Shown one piece after another: positions 1 to 9,698 of a DNA stretch of 50,636 nucleotides (positions are counted from its first letter, which is position 1; every line of letters starts with the position of its first letter). Origin of the DNA: an uncultured Chitinophagales bacterium (GTDB lineage Bacteria > Bacteroidota > Bacteroidia > Chitinophagales > UBA2359); the NCBI GenBank assembly GCA_937951415.1, contig CALFBW010000014.1, positions 1-50,636 on the forward strand, written 5' to 3'. The notes beneath the pieces were generated by a model. It had not been told where the DNA came from and ran no database searches. It was given only the letters and a program-made list of their open reading frames with translations. A program made the translations under genes and the position numbers.

Positions 1-787
1 CCCAAAGAGCGGAAACACCCGCAGAAATCGCCGCGTACAATGGTGCGTGTGAAGAACCTACTACACGAACCGTTGCCGTAGAGCAGTTTTGCTCGTGATC
101 TGCGTGTAAAATCAACAGTTTGTCCATTGCTCTGGCAATCACTGGATCTACTTCCCCGTCGTTGGTAGGCAAACCAAAGAACATGTTCAAGAAGTTGGTC
201 ACGTAGTTCATCGAGTTGTTCGGATATACTACTGGATGCCCTTGCGATCGCTTGTAGATCCAAGAAACCATCGTCGGCATTTTCGCCAACAAACGAACGA
301 TCGTTTTGTCCACTTCAGCAGGTCCACGATGTGGATCTAAAGATTCTGGATAGAAAGCTGCCAAGGAACAGATTAGAGAAGACAATTGCCCCATCGGGTG
401 CGAACGCTCCGGATATGCATCCAAAAAGCGCTTGATGTCTTCGTGCACCAAAGTGTGGTTGGTAATGCTTGTCGTGAACTCAGCGTATTCGCTTTTGCTT
501 GGTAATTCACCATTTATTAGCAAATAAGCCACCTCCAAGAAAGAGGATTTTTCCACCAGCTGCTCAATCGGATAACCGCCGTACCGTAAGATTCCCTTCT
601 CCCCGTCCAGGAAAGTAATTCCACTGCTGGTAGAACCTGTGTTTTTGAATCCGATATCTAGGGTTGTGTAGCCACCAGTAGCAGCACGCAATTTAGAAAT
701 ATCGATTCCCTTTTCGTTCTCACTTCCTGTGATGATTGGGAGTTCATATTCTTGCCCTCCTAAGATGAGCTTGCCTGTTTCCGACAT
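1..787 (-). CDS. gltA: citrate synthase, N-terminal part (runs off the window)
   Basis: This encodes the first ~262 residues of a citrate synthase, which condenses oxaloacetate and acetyl-CoA at the entry to the TCA cycle in the cytoplasm. Translation from the ATG at 787 gives MSETGKLILGG, and the frame is open to base 1. The diagnostic motif LHADHEQNCSTATVR lies near residues 225-240; its histidine belongs to the active-site set. The N-terminal domain with the SGITFLDGEKGILRYGGYPI block is typical of the hexameric type II enzyme of about 430 residues, so roughly 165 residues are outside the window. A TAAATTTG promoter-like box lies 37 bases upstream. It is transcribed away from, but on the same strand as, the NAD kinase run. 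Confidence 0.96.
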   Translation of the reverse strand, partial: MSETGKLILGGQEYELPIITGSENEKGIDISKLRAATGGYTTLDIGFKNTGSTSSGITFLDGEKGILRYGGYPIEQLVEKSSFLEVAYLLINGELPSKSEYAEFTTSITNHTLVHEDIKRFLDAYPERSHPMGQLSSLICSLAAFYPESLDPHRGPAEVDKTIVRLLAKMPTMVSWIYKRSQGHPVVYPNNSMNYVTNFLNMFFGLPTNDGEVDPVIARAMDKLLILHADHEQNCSTATVRVVGSSHAPLYAAISAGVSALW

Positions 788-824
788 CTTTTATTGAACT
801 GTTTAGATTACTGATTTAGAGTTG

Positions 825-832
825 CAAATTTA
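825..832 (-). promoter_or_regulatory. Bacteroidota -7 promoter box ahead of citrate synthase
   Basis: The minus strand reads TAAATTTG, an exact fit to the TAnnTTTG consensus, 37 bases before the citrate synthase ATG. I see no clear TTG -33 element 19-21 bases further upstream, so the call rests on the -7 box and its position only. Confidence 0.5.
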
Positions 833-897
833 CGATAATTCAAGCAGATGTACCTAATTAACAGGGCGGCCTGAGCGAATAGTTGCCCTCGGAAAGA

Positions 898-1791
898 CTA
901 ATATCTTTTTTCCCAGTTGCGTTGATCCGCTCCCCACATCATCTTCATTCGAATATTGTGCAAGAAACTGTAGTCATTCAATCGCAACATTTGAAATTTG
1001 AACTTGGCTTTTTTAACACTCAAACGGTAGAGCGCATCGAAGGTATCATAGCGTGAATCCATGCTCGACAAGAACTTGTCACTCCTACCCGTCACCTCAA
1101 AAGAGATTTTCTTATCGTCTGAAATCACTAGCGGACGTACCGTCAAATTGTGTGGAGCTACGGGTGTAATCACAAAACTCGAAGAGCCCGGATGCAAAAT
1201 AGGTCCTCCACAACTTAGCGAATAACCTGTCGATCCCGTAGGTGTTGCAATGATAAGTCCATCGGCCCAATAGGAATTCAAATACACATCATCCACAAAA
1301 GTGTGCACCGTTATCATGGATGAAGATTCCTTCTTTAAAATGGTAAACTCATTTAAGGCAAAGGGCGATTCTTCAAAAAGGGCGGGCGAAGAATCTAATT
1401 GCAAGACGGTCCTTCCATCCAAATGAAAGTTACCTTCTGCAATCATTCTCAAGGCAATTTGCACCTCTCCTTTTCCGGCACTTGTCAAAAAACCTAAGCG
1501 ACCCGTATTTATTCCCATCACGGGAATTTGCGTATTTCGCAACATGGAAACGGTATCGAGAATGGTTCCGTCCCCTCCAATGGTAAAAAGCACTTCAATT
1601 TTATCAGCGATTTTCTCTCCATCGGGAAGCACCAGCATTTCTGGCAGCTCGTCTAAATTCTCTTTTAAACAAGCATAATATTTTTCTTGAACATACAAGG
1701 GACTGAAGGTTTTTGCCATTTCAAAAACAACCGCCTTAACAAAGGTTCGATCATCTTCAGCAATAGTTCGTCCGTATAATCCGGCTCTCAT
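898..1791 (-). CDS. nadK: NAD kinase
   Basis: This encodes the ATP-dependent NAD kinase that makes NADP in the cytoplasm. The 297-residue product has the family GGDGT motif near residues 72-76, followed by MGINTGRLGFLT, an NE motif in LNEFTI, the NAD-binding stretch TPTGSTGYSLSCGGP and the conserved TPVAPHNLTVRPLV block. I use the ATG at 1791 (MRAGLYGR) because it sits 2 bases after the stop of the upstream outer membrane protein gene and matches the usual start; a longer start would overlap that gene. It is the last gene of a four-gene minus-strand run (hydrolase, CBS, OMP, nadK). Confidence 0.95.
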   Translation of the reverse strand: MRAGLYGRTIAEDDRTFVKAVVFEMAKTFSPLYVQEKYYACLKENLDELPEMLVLPDGEKIADKIEVLFTIGGDGTILDTVSMLRNTQIPVMGINTGRLGFLTSAGKGEVQIALRMIAEGNFHLDGRTVLQLDSSPALFEESPFALNEFTILKKESSSMITVHTFVDDVYLNSYWADGLIIATPTGSTGYSLSCGGPILHPGSSSFVITPVAPHNLTVRPLVISDDKKISFEVTGRSDKFLSSMDSRYDTFDALYRLSVKKAKFKFQMLRLNDYSFLHNIRMKMMWGADQRNWEKRY

Positions 1792-1793
1792 GA

Positions 1794-3260
1794 TTAGCGT
1801 TTTTTCCAGTAATCCCAAGTCACGTTAAAGTGTAAATATATACCTTTTTCTCCTCGGCCATTGACTGTAAAATCAAGGGTCATTAACATGTCGTAAAAGG
1901 TATATAAATCCAAACCAATGCCTGTCCCTCTCAAGAGCTTTCCATTAAGTGGATTATCCAAATCTTCTTCCATTTCCGTCCACCCCATTTCATGGTGAAT
2001 TTTCACAAAAAGCTTTAGAGGAATAGTGGCAAATTCATCTTGGCCCAACAATGGATTATCGAATTTCAAATCTAGCAATTGATACCTCAAGACCAATTTC
2101 CCTAAAGCAAAATGATTGGCATCTACCACATAATATTCATATCCTCGAACAAAATTCTCTAAAAATCCAACTCGACTTCTATTAAAATAAGGCACAGTTC
2201 CGTTCAATAAAAAGCGCCCTTTCATATTTATTCCCGCATAAAATTTGGGTGCTAATTTTTGATACTTAGAGAAAGCTATATCAGAAAATAAAACATCCAA
2301 ATCATCAAAAAGTCCTAGCCCCCACTTTTGAAGCCTCGAACGAAAATAATATCCATTCAAAGGAAATCGATGAACATCTCTACGATCTACCTCAAAAGAA
2401 TATTCTAAAGCCACGTACTTTTGTTGTGTTCTACCTTCACCATAGAAATCCGAATTTTCGGATACAATATTTTCTGTAATCGAATTTCGATGATAAAAAG
2501 CAGAGAGGTAATGCGCGTTTGTAATCTCCTTCCGTCTAGAAATGGTAAAACCACTACTAAATCGATTATTACTAAAACCGTCATTCCGAATAAATTGCCA
2601 TTTATTATCCAATGTATTCGCTCCTAATTCTCGATCGGCATAATAATGCGTAGACAAACTCAGACCGTATATTTTCTTTTTATCAATAAATGGGAAATTA
2701 TAGTCGAATAATACTTTCCTATTGTAGCCCCACCTAAAACCCAAACTTAAAGTTTCGTTTCGTCCACGCATATTATAACGCAATAAGCTGAAACCGTATT
2801 TAGTTCTCGACCAATCTCTATTTTGTTCTGTCCACCAAACATTAAAATTTCGATCTGCCAATTCAAAAACGGGTATTACAAACCAATACCAGCGTTCAAT
2901 TAATTCAATGCGAATCGCGGTTCTGTTTTCCCTGGAATTTGTTCCTAAAAGAATACGCACCTCATTAAAAAGTGCAGTATTGTAAACAAAACTTTCGTTT
3001 TGCTTCAAACGCTCCTTGACATTTTCCAGCAGAAGCGTATCCCCTACTTGAAAATCGAGTTCCCTTAGAATCGTTTTTGTCTTTGTTTTTTTTGCTCCTT
3101 CTACCAGTATTTCCTCTACAATAATAAAAGCCTCCGATTGCGCTGAAACTTCTAGGGAAAAAACGAAAAATAAAACAAAAAACGCAAGGAAGGTATAAAC
3201 CTTCACTTGAGGTCTCTTATTTATTAACAAACGATATCTAGGAAAGTCGATAGGGAACAT
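1794..3260 (-). CDS. Omp85/BamA-like outer membrane protein with one POTRA domain
   Basis: The 488-residue product has an N-terminal hydrophobic export signal ending near VSAQ (about residues 20-41). A single POTRA-like domain follows (about residues 47-120, VEEILVEGAKKTK). The remainder is rich in alternating aromatic/polar strands, typical of a 16-stranded Omp85 beta barrel, and contains the VRGYE-type loop motif. Members insert or translocate proteins or lipids at the outer membrane. It is much shorter than BamA (usually five POTRA domains), so it is a paralogue rather than the main assembly factor. It lies between a CBS gene (36 bases upstream) and nadK (2 bases downstream). The C-terminus ends in WDYWKKR rather than a terminal aromatic residue. 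The exact substrate is unknown. Confidence 0.85.
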   Translation of the reverse strand: MFPIDFPRYRLLINKRPQVKVYTFLAFFVLFFVFSLEVSAQSEAFIIVEEILVEGAKKTKTKTILRELDFQVGDTLLLENVKERLKQNESFVYNTALFNEVRILLGTNSRENRTAIRIELIERWYWFVIPVFELADRNFNVWWTEQNRDWSRTKYGFSLLRYNMRGRNETLSLGFRWGYNRKVLFDYNFPFIDKKKIYGLSLSTHYYADRELGANTLDNKWQFIRNDGFSNNRFSSGFTISRRKEITNAHYLSAFYHRNSITENIVSENSDFYGEGRTQQKYVALEYSFEVDRRDVHRFPLNGYYFRSRLQKWGLGLFDDLDVLFSDIAFSKYQKLAPKFYAGINMKGRFLLNGTVPYFNRSRVGFLENFVRGYEYYVVDANHFALGKLVLRYQLLDLKFDNPLLGQDEFATIPLKLFVKIHHEMGWTEMEEDLDNPLNGKLLRGTGIGLDLYTFYDMLMTLDFTVNGRGEKGIYLHFNVTWDYWKKR

Positions 3261-3296
3261 CCGTTTGACTTAAGCGTCAAATAAAGAAGTATGGTG

Positions 3297-3962
3297 CTAA
3301 ATATTTAGATAGCTCATCAGCGCGTCGAGTCGTTCTTGAAGCAACTCTGGGTCTTCGGTTTCTTGATAGACTGCTCGAACCGTATAATTGTATCTTTCGA
3401 AAGTGGCGATGATTCCTTCTACTTCGAGTTTACTTATTTTCAGCGTAACTGTCAGTTTTTCCGTGTCGCTTGAACTTACAGAAATAAAAGAGGCCAAAAT
3501 TGTCGCGTTATTGGATTCAATAATTTGCGCAATTTCTACTAGGGAATAGTCTCTCGATTTCATCTCAAGAACAATTACACCTCCTGGATCTTGAAAGGCA
3601 TTAGTGGTGGCAAAATAGTGCAGTATGCTTTCACTATTTATTACTCCAATATAATTATCCTTATCGTCAACTACCGCAATGGCTCCTAGCTTGGCATGGT
3701 GCATTTTCTTCACGATGTCGTAAACCAGTTCGAACTCGCGCACTCGCTCTACTGTGTCATCGAAGTCGAGTGAAGACAACAAAAGCTGAGGGTTTTCCAT
3801 ATCGAGGATATCGAACTCGGAAACCATTCCTACAAACTTTTTACCTGAGACTACTGGGAAGTCCGGTAGATGAAACTCTCCCATCCAGCTAAGGGCCTTT
3901 ACGCCGTTATCTGTATCCTTCAAGGGAGGAACCAATTTACTTATGAGACTTCTCGCAATCAC
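3297..3962 (-). CDS. tandem CBS domain protein with ACT-like C-terminus
   Basis: The 221-residue cytoplasmic protein has two CBS motifs in residues 1-120 (LPDFPVVSGKKFVGMVSEFD and KLGAIAVVDDKDNYIGVINSE). A C-terminal ACT-like segment (about residues 130-205) follows, as in AcuB-type proteins. CBS pairs usually bind adenosine nucleotides and regulate a partner; none is evident here. Its ATG is 2 bases after the stop of the alpha/beta hydrolase gene, so the two are almost certainly cotranscribed. Regulation of the adjacent NAD kinase or OMP is possible but is only a guess from position. Confidence 0.88.
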   Translation of the reverse strand: MIARSLISKLVPPLKDTDNGVKALSWMGEFHLPDFPVVSGKKFVGMVSEFDILDMENPQLLLSSLDFDDTVERVREFELVYDIVKKMHHAKLGAIAVVDDKDNYIGVINSESILHYFATTNAFQDPGGVIVLEMKSRDYSLVEIAQIIESNNATILASFISVSSSDTEKLTVTLKISKLEVEGIIATFERYNYTVRAVYQETEDPELLQERLDALMSYLNI

Positions 3963-3964
3963 AA

Positions 3965-4735
3965 CTATTTATTTAACGGCAATTTCGTCAAGAAGTTCTT
4001 CAATAATTCATTGAATTTTTTCGGTTGCTCCATCATAGGCGCATGTCCGCATTTATCAATAAAAAACAGTTCTGAATCTTTGATATGCTCGTGAAAATCT
4101 TCTCCTACAAAAGGCGGCGTAATAATATCATCATTACCCCAAATCAGGAGGGTTGGTATTTTTATTTTTGACAAATGTTCACTTAAGTTATTTCTAACGG
4201 CACTCTTCGCCATTGCAATTACTCGAATCACTTTTTCGCGGTTGTTTACAATGCCAAAAACTTCGTCTACTAATTCTTTGGTCGCAAATTCAGGGTCGTA
4301 AAAAGTGCAAGCTGTTTTTTCGTGAATAAATTCGCGATTACCTCTTTTTGGGAAAGTGTCTCCTAAGGTATTTTCAAATAATCCCGAGCTGCCGGTCAGC
4401 ACCATCGCTTCCATGCGACCAGGAAAAGTGAGTTGATACAATAGCGCCAAATGACCGCCTAAAGAATTTCCAACCGATATAAAAGACTTGATTCCTTTAA
4501 ACTCAACAAACTTGTGAGCAAATTCCACTAAGCTGGGCAAATTGGTTTGTTTAACCGGTAAATCGTAAAGTGGCAACATGGGAATAAGCACTCTGTGATT
4601 TTGCGAAAATTCGCCAATTAAATCGGAAAAATTACTCAGGGCGCCGAACAGCCCGTGAAACAATAGGATTGTTTTTCCCTTACCTACTTCGAGGTACCTA
4701 AATCCTCCCTCTTCTTGAAGTTCGAGCTGCTGCAT
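3965..4735 (-). CDS. alpha/beta hydrolase
   Basis: The 256-residue protein has the alpha/beta hydrolase fold signature. An oxyanion-hole HGLFG lies near residue 28, the nucleophile elbow GNSLGG supplies the catalytic serine near residue 92, an acid occurs in WGNDDIITPP, and the catalytic histidine is in KCGHAPMMEQP near the C-terminus. There is no export signal, so it is cytoplasmic. It is the promoter-proximal gene of the run hydrolase-CBS-OMP-nadK, with a good promoter-like box 20 bases upstream. The substrate cannot be told from sequence. Confidence 0.9.
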   Translation of the reverse strand: MQQLELQEEGGFRYLEVGKGKTILLFHGLFGALSNFSDLIGEFSQNHRVLIPMLPLYDLPVKQTNLPSLVEFAHKFVEFKGIKSFISVGNSLGGHLALLYQLTFPGRMEAMVLTGSSGLFENTLGDTFPKRGNREFIHEKTACTFYDPEFATKELVDEVFGIVNNREKVIRVIAMAKSAVRNNLSEHLSKIKIPTLLIWGNDDIITPPFVGEDFHEHIKDSELFFIDKCGHAPMMEQPKKFNELLKNFLTKLPLNK

Positions 4736-4754
4736 AGACTATGTGGTTACTTAA

Positions 4755-4788
4755 CAAAAGTACAGATTAGTTTCTCGTAAATGGTCAA
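4755..4788 (-). promoter_or_regulatory. promoter of the hydrolase-CBS-OMP-nadK run
   Basis: The minus strand reads TACTTTTG (4755-4762), a full match to TAnnTTTG, with a TTGAC-like -33 element whose TTG is at 4786-4788, 23 bases upstream. The box ends 20 bases before the hydrolase ATG at 4735. The spacing is slightly long but both elements are in place. Confidence 0.6.
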
Positions 4789-4812
4789 CTAAAGTGGCAA
4801 TATGCCGACGAG

Positions 4813-7800
4813 CTATCGAATTAATGTAATATTGCCTTTTTCGAATCTAAACTTGCCTTCATTGTCAATGGCTTCAATCCAATACAGGTAAACGCCTAAT
4901 TCTTGTGGTTTTTCTTTGTAGGTTCCGTCCCATTTCTCAAATCTTGGATCGGCATCGAATATTTTCTCTCCCCATCGATTAAAGATAACCACACGCATTT
5001 CGGGAAGTCCTATCGCAAAGGAACCCCATTCTTCATTGATCCCATCACCATTGGGGGAAAAGGCGCCTGGAATCATAAAATCAAAATCTATATAATAGGA
5101 CTCGCAGTACACATCATCGCAGGGAGATCCTGGATTGCTCACCGTCAAACAGACTTCTACTGAATCCAAGAGTGTAAAGGCGTGCATGGGCTCAAACTCC
5201 GTAGAACTGGCTTCCCCCGAGAAGTCCCAGAAGTAATCCATGCCCGGTGTACTCAAGTTATCAAAGGAAAGCGGTTGACCTACGAACAAATCGGTGGCAG
5301 GTGAAGCTTCAAACAAAGCATTTGGCTGAAGAAATACTTGCACTTGTGCATAGGCAGTATCAGCTAGGTTGCAGGCATTTTCGTCACTGGCAATCAATAC
5401 TATATCGTAGATTCCGGGCGTATCGTATTCGTGGGTAACCGTAGGGCCTTCTCCAAAAGTTCCATCTCCAAAATCCCATAGATACTCAGCTGCTTGGCTT
5501 TCTGTACTAAATATTTCGGTGATACTCGTACAAGCTGTATCGTTCAATTCCATCTCTAAATCGATATAGAAGCTCTCTGGAATCGTAATGGTTTGCACCA
5601 ACGAATCGGGCAGACAAGGTGACGGACCCGAAACCATCAAACTGATGTCAAAATCTCCAAAGTCGCTGTATTCGTAAGTTGGCTCGAAACCTTCTAGGAT
5701 GGTTCCATCACCCATGTCCCATGTAAAAGTGTAATCGCTAATATCGTCCTCTACAATCGAGTTATTCGTAATGGTTACGATAGGCGGCACACAAGCCGGT
5801 GGTTCCGTTACGGTGTAACTAATGGTTGGATTAAAGAAAATCGTTACTTGGGTAGTTGCCGTATCCGATAGATTACATGCGGTAGAATCAATGGCGATTA
5901 ACTCTATATCGTAGGTTCCTACTTCGTCAAAGACATGCGTAACTTCTTGCCCAGAACCTGTTTCACCATCCCCAAAATCCCAGATATATTGTTGCGCTGT
6001 TTCTGTTACTGAAAAGACTTGCTCTATGGTAGTACAGCCATCTATCGCTGGAGGTAATTCCAATTCGACTAGGGGCGGCTCGGGAATCACTACTTCTACT
6101 TCCGCGGTATTTCCTGTAAAACATGGAGGTGGACCATCTACTACTAATACCGCGGTATAGCTTCCAGGACCGGGGTATTCATGTGTAGGCTCAAATGCCT
6201 CTACCGGTGGACTGCCATCGCCGAAATCCCAAGTAAAGGTGTAGAGCGCAATATCTCCTTCTATGACTGTATTGTTCGTAAAAGGGACTTCATACGGCCC
6301 ACAGACGGGCGGGGCCTCAATTTCGAAACCTGTGGACAGTTGCCGAGGGTCAAAATCAAATTTGATCACACCCAGGTTACAGTTGTTAGCTAGGTTCACA
6401 TTAGACCAAGCTCCTGGTGTTGTCGGAAAATTGGAAGAACCCTGACATCCTGCACAAACTGCTTGATAGATGGTTCCGTCCTTACTAAAACGACTTGTTC
6501 CTCCATCCACATGTTCATCATCTCCATTTGCTCCAAAATAACTGGCGTACAATAGGCTTTCTAGGTCCTTATTAAAAACAATAAAATAGAAATCACTACC
6601 GTCACTGGCAGATTGGAAAGCATCTGCTGTTACCGGCAATCCAAGGGTGTTACCAATGATAGGATTGTGTCCCCTATTTGTTTCTCCTCCCCAACCACTG
6701 ATATAAATTCGATCACAAACATCTACCAATAAGGCAGAAGGAGCAATATTAATTTGACCACCCGCTCCAAAAACGGTGGAGATAATGGTATTACTTAATG
6801 TTGCATTCAATTGATGGACAAATTGGCGTCCACCACTATTACTGTAAACTGCTCCATTCACTTCATAAGAACCTAGTGATTGCCCTACCACGTAAACGTC
6901 TTGATTTTCATCTACATCGATCAAGAAAGTCTGATCATAACTAGTGGTCCCCAAGAAAGTACCGTTGATAATGCCAGAACCATCATTGTTTACCCGCAAG
7001 ACAAATCCATCTGCAGTACCGCCTTGATAACTTGGATTTAATCCTCCAGCTCCTACTGGGAAGTCAGCACTTTCCGTTCCTCCACAAGTGTAGAGGTCTC
7101 CTACTTCATTTATTTTAACAGAATAAATGGCATCATCATCTGATCCTCCGATGTACGACCACCAGGTAATTGCTTCGAGGCCGGGCGTAAATTTGGCAAG
7201 TATACCTTCCTGCCCGCCTGCACTTCCTTGAATGGCTGGAGCTCCGTAAATACTCGAATTCTGAATGTCGGTGGAAACGGTACAGCCACCTATGTAAATA
7301 TTATTGTCATCATCAACGATCACTTCTCCTCTAGTCACATCCCCATAATTAAAACGGAGCGAATTCGTACTGGTCTCATTTACTCCATCATTGCCCGAAC
7401 CTCCAAAGTAAGTGGAGCCTTGCAAGCTTCCTCCATTTTCATCCAGTACAGTAATCGCATAATCGGAGCCATTGAGATACTCCAATCCAGCTTGTGGGAC
7501 CGACACCAAACTTCCGCCTCTGTGATTTTGACCAAAAGCGACACTGGTTGTTGGGAAATTCAAGGAACCGGTGGTTCCCAAAATCACCAAATCATTGTTC
7601 TTATTTATTATTAAAGAATGCGGTGTTTCTCCTCCAGAACCTCCTATGTAAGTGGAGTAAACCAAGGATGTACCATCTGGCTTAAACTTCGTTATTCCCC
7701 AGTCTGTATTGCCTCCATTGAACGAGGCATCATAGGGATCAAATTCTCCTACTGTGGTTGGATAACCGCTGGCAAAAACCAAACTCCCTCCATACAAATG

Positions 7801-8592
7801 CCCATCATCGTCGTTTGCTGCCGTAAATCCAAAGGAATCAGCTGTTGATCCTACGTAAGAAGAAAAGACCAAAGTTGGATCAATAATTAGTTCGTGTTTT
7901 GGATCAAAACCTTCCGGCAATTCAAAATGTACTCTGTCTCCTTTTAATACAAAGTGACAAGCAACTTCTTGTTCCTTCCCATTTATTAACTGATAAGCAT
8001 AAGGCGCTAGCTCTGTTAACTGCCCTGTAGCCAGCTGCAGCACCAGGTTTCCTTGCTCAAGCGAAAGCTTGTTCATGCCTTCAAAGCGCAAATCAATATC
8101 GTCGGGGTTTCCACCTTCACGAACAATGAAATCGTACTTGGGATTATTGAACTTACTGTAGACCGACATATCGATGCAATCGTAGAGGTCTTCGTAATGC
8201 ACTATTTGATATTGCTGTACAAACGAGGCCCATTTATTCGGGTCATTCCCCAAGAAATAATTCACGTAATCTTCTCTCGGGTAGTTTGCCGAAACATGCG
8301 GTTTGTCATTCGCATCTTCGAACCACATTCTAAAGACATGACCGATGGCCTTCTCATCGGAGCGTTGCGCCCCGTGATTGTGTGGACGGTTGATCATTTG
8401 ATAGGTCCAGCGGTTCGATTCGAGGTACAGAATATTGTTCCCGATGGGAGCTTCATAGAGCACCTGATCAGGTCGTTGTCCTTTGTTTTCAATAAATGCC
8501 AGCTCTGGATGAGACAAATCTGCATCATCGTGCGCCCAAATTGCTTGGGAACAAAGACTTACAAGTAATATGGTGAAGGCTAATCGAATCAT
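4813..8592 (-). CDS. secreted SBBP/PKD protein with type B T9SS sorting domain
   Basis: The 1259-residue exported protein starts with a signal peptide (residues 1-20, ending IWA-HDD). An N-terminal FIENKGQ-type module (about 30-235) follows, then a beta-propeller region of SBBP-type repeats with recurring Y-x-S-Y-x-G-G/A-x-G motifs (about 240-750). About five PKD-like domains (755-1165) carry the recurrent WDFGDG motif. The C-terminus (about 1172-1259) is a gliding motility-associated C-terminal domain, with SPNGDGINE, VVIFNRWGEKIF and a final KGNITLIR. This is the signal used by type IX secretion for export and surface anchoring or release. It is monocistronic. It is probably a surface adhesin or structural protein; the ligand is unknown. 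Confidence 0.93.
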   Translation of the reverse strand: MIRLAFTILLVSLCSQAIWAHDDADLSHPELAFIENKGQRPDQVLYEAPIGNNILYLESNRWTYQMINRPHNHGAQRSDEKAIGHVFRMWFEDANDKPHVSANYPREDYVNYFLGNDPNKWASFVQQYQIVHYEDLYDCIDMSVYSKFNNPKYDFIVREGGNPDDIDLRFEGMNKLSLEQGNLVLQLATGQLTELAPYAYQLINGKEQEVACHFVLKGDRVHFELPEGFDPKHELIIDPTLVFSSYVGSTADSFGFTAANDDDGHLYGGSLVFASGYPTTVGEFDPYDASFNGGNTDWGITKFKPDGTSLVYSTYIGGSGGETPHSLIINKNNDLVILGTTGSLNFPTTSVAFGQNHRGGSLVSVPQAGLEYLNGSDYAITVLDENGGSLQGSTYFGGSGNDGVNETSTNSLRFNYGDVTRGEVIVDDDNNIYIGGCTVSTDIQNSSIYGAPAIQGSAGGQEGILAKFTPGLEAITWWSYIGGSDDDAIYSVKINEVGDLYTCGGTESADFPVGAGGLNPSYQGGTADGFVLRVNNDGSGIINGTFLGTTSYDQTFLIDVDENQDVYVVGQSLGSYEVNGAVYSNSGGRQFVHQLNATLSNTIISTVFGAGGQINIAPSALLVDVCDRIYISGWGGETNRGHNPIIGNTLGLPVTADAFQSASDGSDFYFIVFNKDLESLLYASYFGANGDDEHVDGGTSRFSKDGTIYQAVCAGCQGSSNFPTTPGAWSNVNLANNCNLGVIKFDFDPRQLSTGFEIEAPPVCGPYEVPFTNNTVIEGDIALYTFTWDFGDGSPPVEAFEPTHEYPGPGSYTAVLVVDGPPPCFTGNTAEVEVVIPEPPLVELELPPAIDGCTTIEQVFSVTETAQQYIWDFGDGETGSGQEVTHVFDEVGTYDIELIAIDSTACNLSDTATTQVTIFFNPTISYTVTEPPACVPPIVTITNNSIVEDDISDYTFTWDMGDGTILEGFEPTYEYSDFGDFDISLMVSGPSPCLPDSLVQTITIPESFYIDLEMELNDTACTSITEIFSTESQAAEYLWDFGDGTFGEGPTVTHEYDTPGIYDIVLIASDENACNLADTAYAQVQVFLQPNALFEASPATDLFVGQPLSFDNLSTPGMDYFWDFSGEASSTEFEPMHAFTLLDSVEVCLTVSNPGSPCDDVYCESYYIDFDFMIPGAFSPNGDGINEEWGSFAIGLPEMRVVIFNRWGEKIFDADPRFEKWDGTYKEKPQELGVYLYWIEAIDNEGKFRFEKGNITLIR

Positions 8593-8789
8593 TCTTTATG
8601 GCGAATCCTTGAAACTGCGTCTTTTACGCTATAAATTTAACACAAAGGCAAACGTCTGTGTTGCGTAAATATAGACGTACAAAAAGTGCTTAAGCTTAAT
8701 AAACACGAACTGTTCCTTTATCTTAAGAACGTAAAAGTGGGACGTTTGCTGCTTTGCTGAAGATACAACTCCTTTCAAAAGAACGACAA

Positions 8790-9272
8790 ATGACAAATTT
8801 ATTACTTCTTTGCCTTTGCATTCTAAGTTTTGTCGGGGGACCAAAGGAATCTCCTTACCTCGTGAGTACGGATTTTGAAGGGAAAGTCGTCAGTGGATCG
8901 ATTGAAGCACTTATCGAGGAAGTTCAAGCGGGCAAAGCCATTCGAGTGGGCTGGAAGCTAGATTTTGACGGAGATCAAGTAGCCGATCTAGAACACTGGG
9001 TGAACGCCGATTTTTTGACCGTCATGGAAGGTCATGTTTTTCATCAAATCACACCCATTTATCGTCAAATCCCAAAGAGTGAAATCCCGCAGATTGAAAT
9101 CGTAAATTCTCCTATGCAGTGGACCGGTATTATCGGCACAAATGGGAAGTTAGTGCACCGTTACCTCCTAGAAGATATAGACAGTATTGAGGATGAATTT
9201 GTAAGAAATCAAATGCGTGCTCGCTGTGAGATCAAGGAAAGAATTGTGGCTACTATGTGGGTTTTGCAATAA
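8790..9272 (+). CDS. small exported protein of unknown function
   Basis: The 160-residue product starts at the ATG at 8790 with a short hydrophobic signal (MTNLLLLCLCILSFVGG). An upstream in-frame ATG at 8754 would add 12 charged residues before the signal and is less likely. The mature part is acidic and contains a DFDGDQVADLEHW stretch resembling a calcium-loop D-x-D-x-D pattern near residues 55-67. I recognise no family. It stands alone between a divergent minus-strand gene and the convergent toxin-antitoxin pair. Confidence 0.7.
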   Translation: MTNLLLLCLCILSFVGGPKESPYLVSTDFEGKVVSGSIEALIEEVQAGKAIRVGWKLDFDGDQVADLEHWVNADFLTVMEGHVFHQITPIYRQIPKSEIPQIEIVNSPMQWTGIIGTNGKLVHRYLLEDIDSIEDEFVRNQMRARCEIKERIVATMWVLQ

Positions 9273-9407
9273 ATACGAGTGCTTAAACCGGCGTCGAGTG
9301 TATCATGTCAATAAAAAACGATCATTCATCACGGCAAGATGGTTTGAAACCCATCGCTGATATATAATCGAATTGTCTAACTATGCTATTATGAGTTTTC
9401 CCTAGGT

Positions 9408-9695
9408 TTATCCCATATTCACTGATAGATTACCCCCTAATGCTTTAATCACTTTTTGAATTGTTTCAAATTGAGGCTTAGAACCTTTTGCTAAGGCTTT
9501 ATACAAACTTGGCCGACTCATTCCTGTTTCAGATGCAATCCTTGTCATTCCTTTTGCCTTCGCTATATGCCCTATTGCTGCTATTAGGTCTTCTGTATTT
9601 CCTTCTTCTAAAGCATTATTAAGGTACTCTTCAATCATCACCTCATCATCCAGATATTCTGCAATATCAAATTTTGATACTTTTACTTTAGCCAT
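9408..9695 (-). CDS. addiction-module antitoxin with HTH domain (HigA-like)
   Basis: The 95-residue protein has an N-terminal segment (KFDIAEYLDDEVMIEEYLNN) and a C-terminal helix-turn-helix (about residues 48-90) with GMTRIASETGMSRPSLYKAL. This is the arrangement of the 'putative addiction module antidote' family (TIGR02684). It would bind DNA and neutralise the toxin encoded just upstream. Its ATG lies 3 bases after the toxin stop, so the pair is one transcript with the toxin first, as is usual for HigBA-type systems. Confidence 0.88.
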   Translation of the reverse strand: MAKVKVSKFDIAEYLDDEVMIEEYLNNALEEGNTEDLIAAIGHIAKAKGMTRIASETGMSRPSLYKALAKGSKPQFETIQKVIKALGGNLSVNMG

Positions 9696-9698
9696 AAT

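Noticed and set aside
841-897. Terminator after nadK (AGGGC / GCCCT)
   Set aside because: Only a 5-base stem with a 17-base loop and no U run.
8053-8568. Plus-strand frame of 171 codons
   Set aside because: It is antisense to the signal and N-terminal module of the 1259-residue protein and has no family features.
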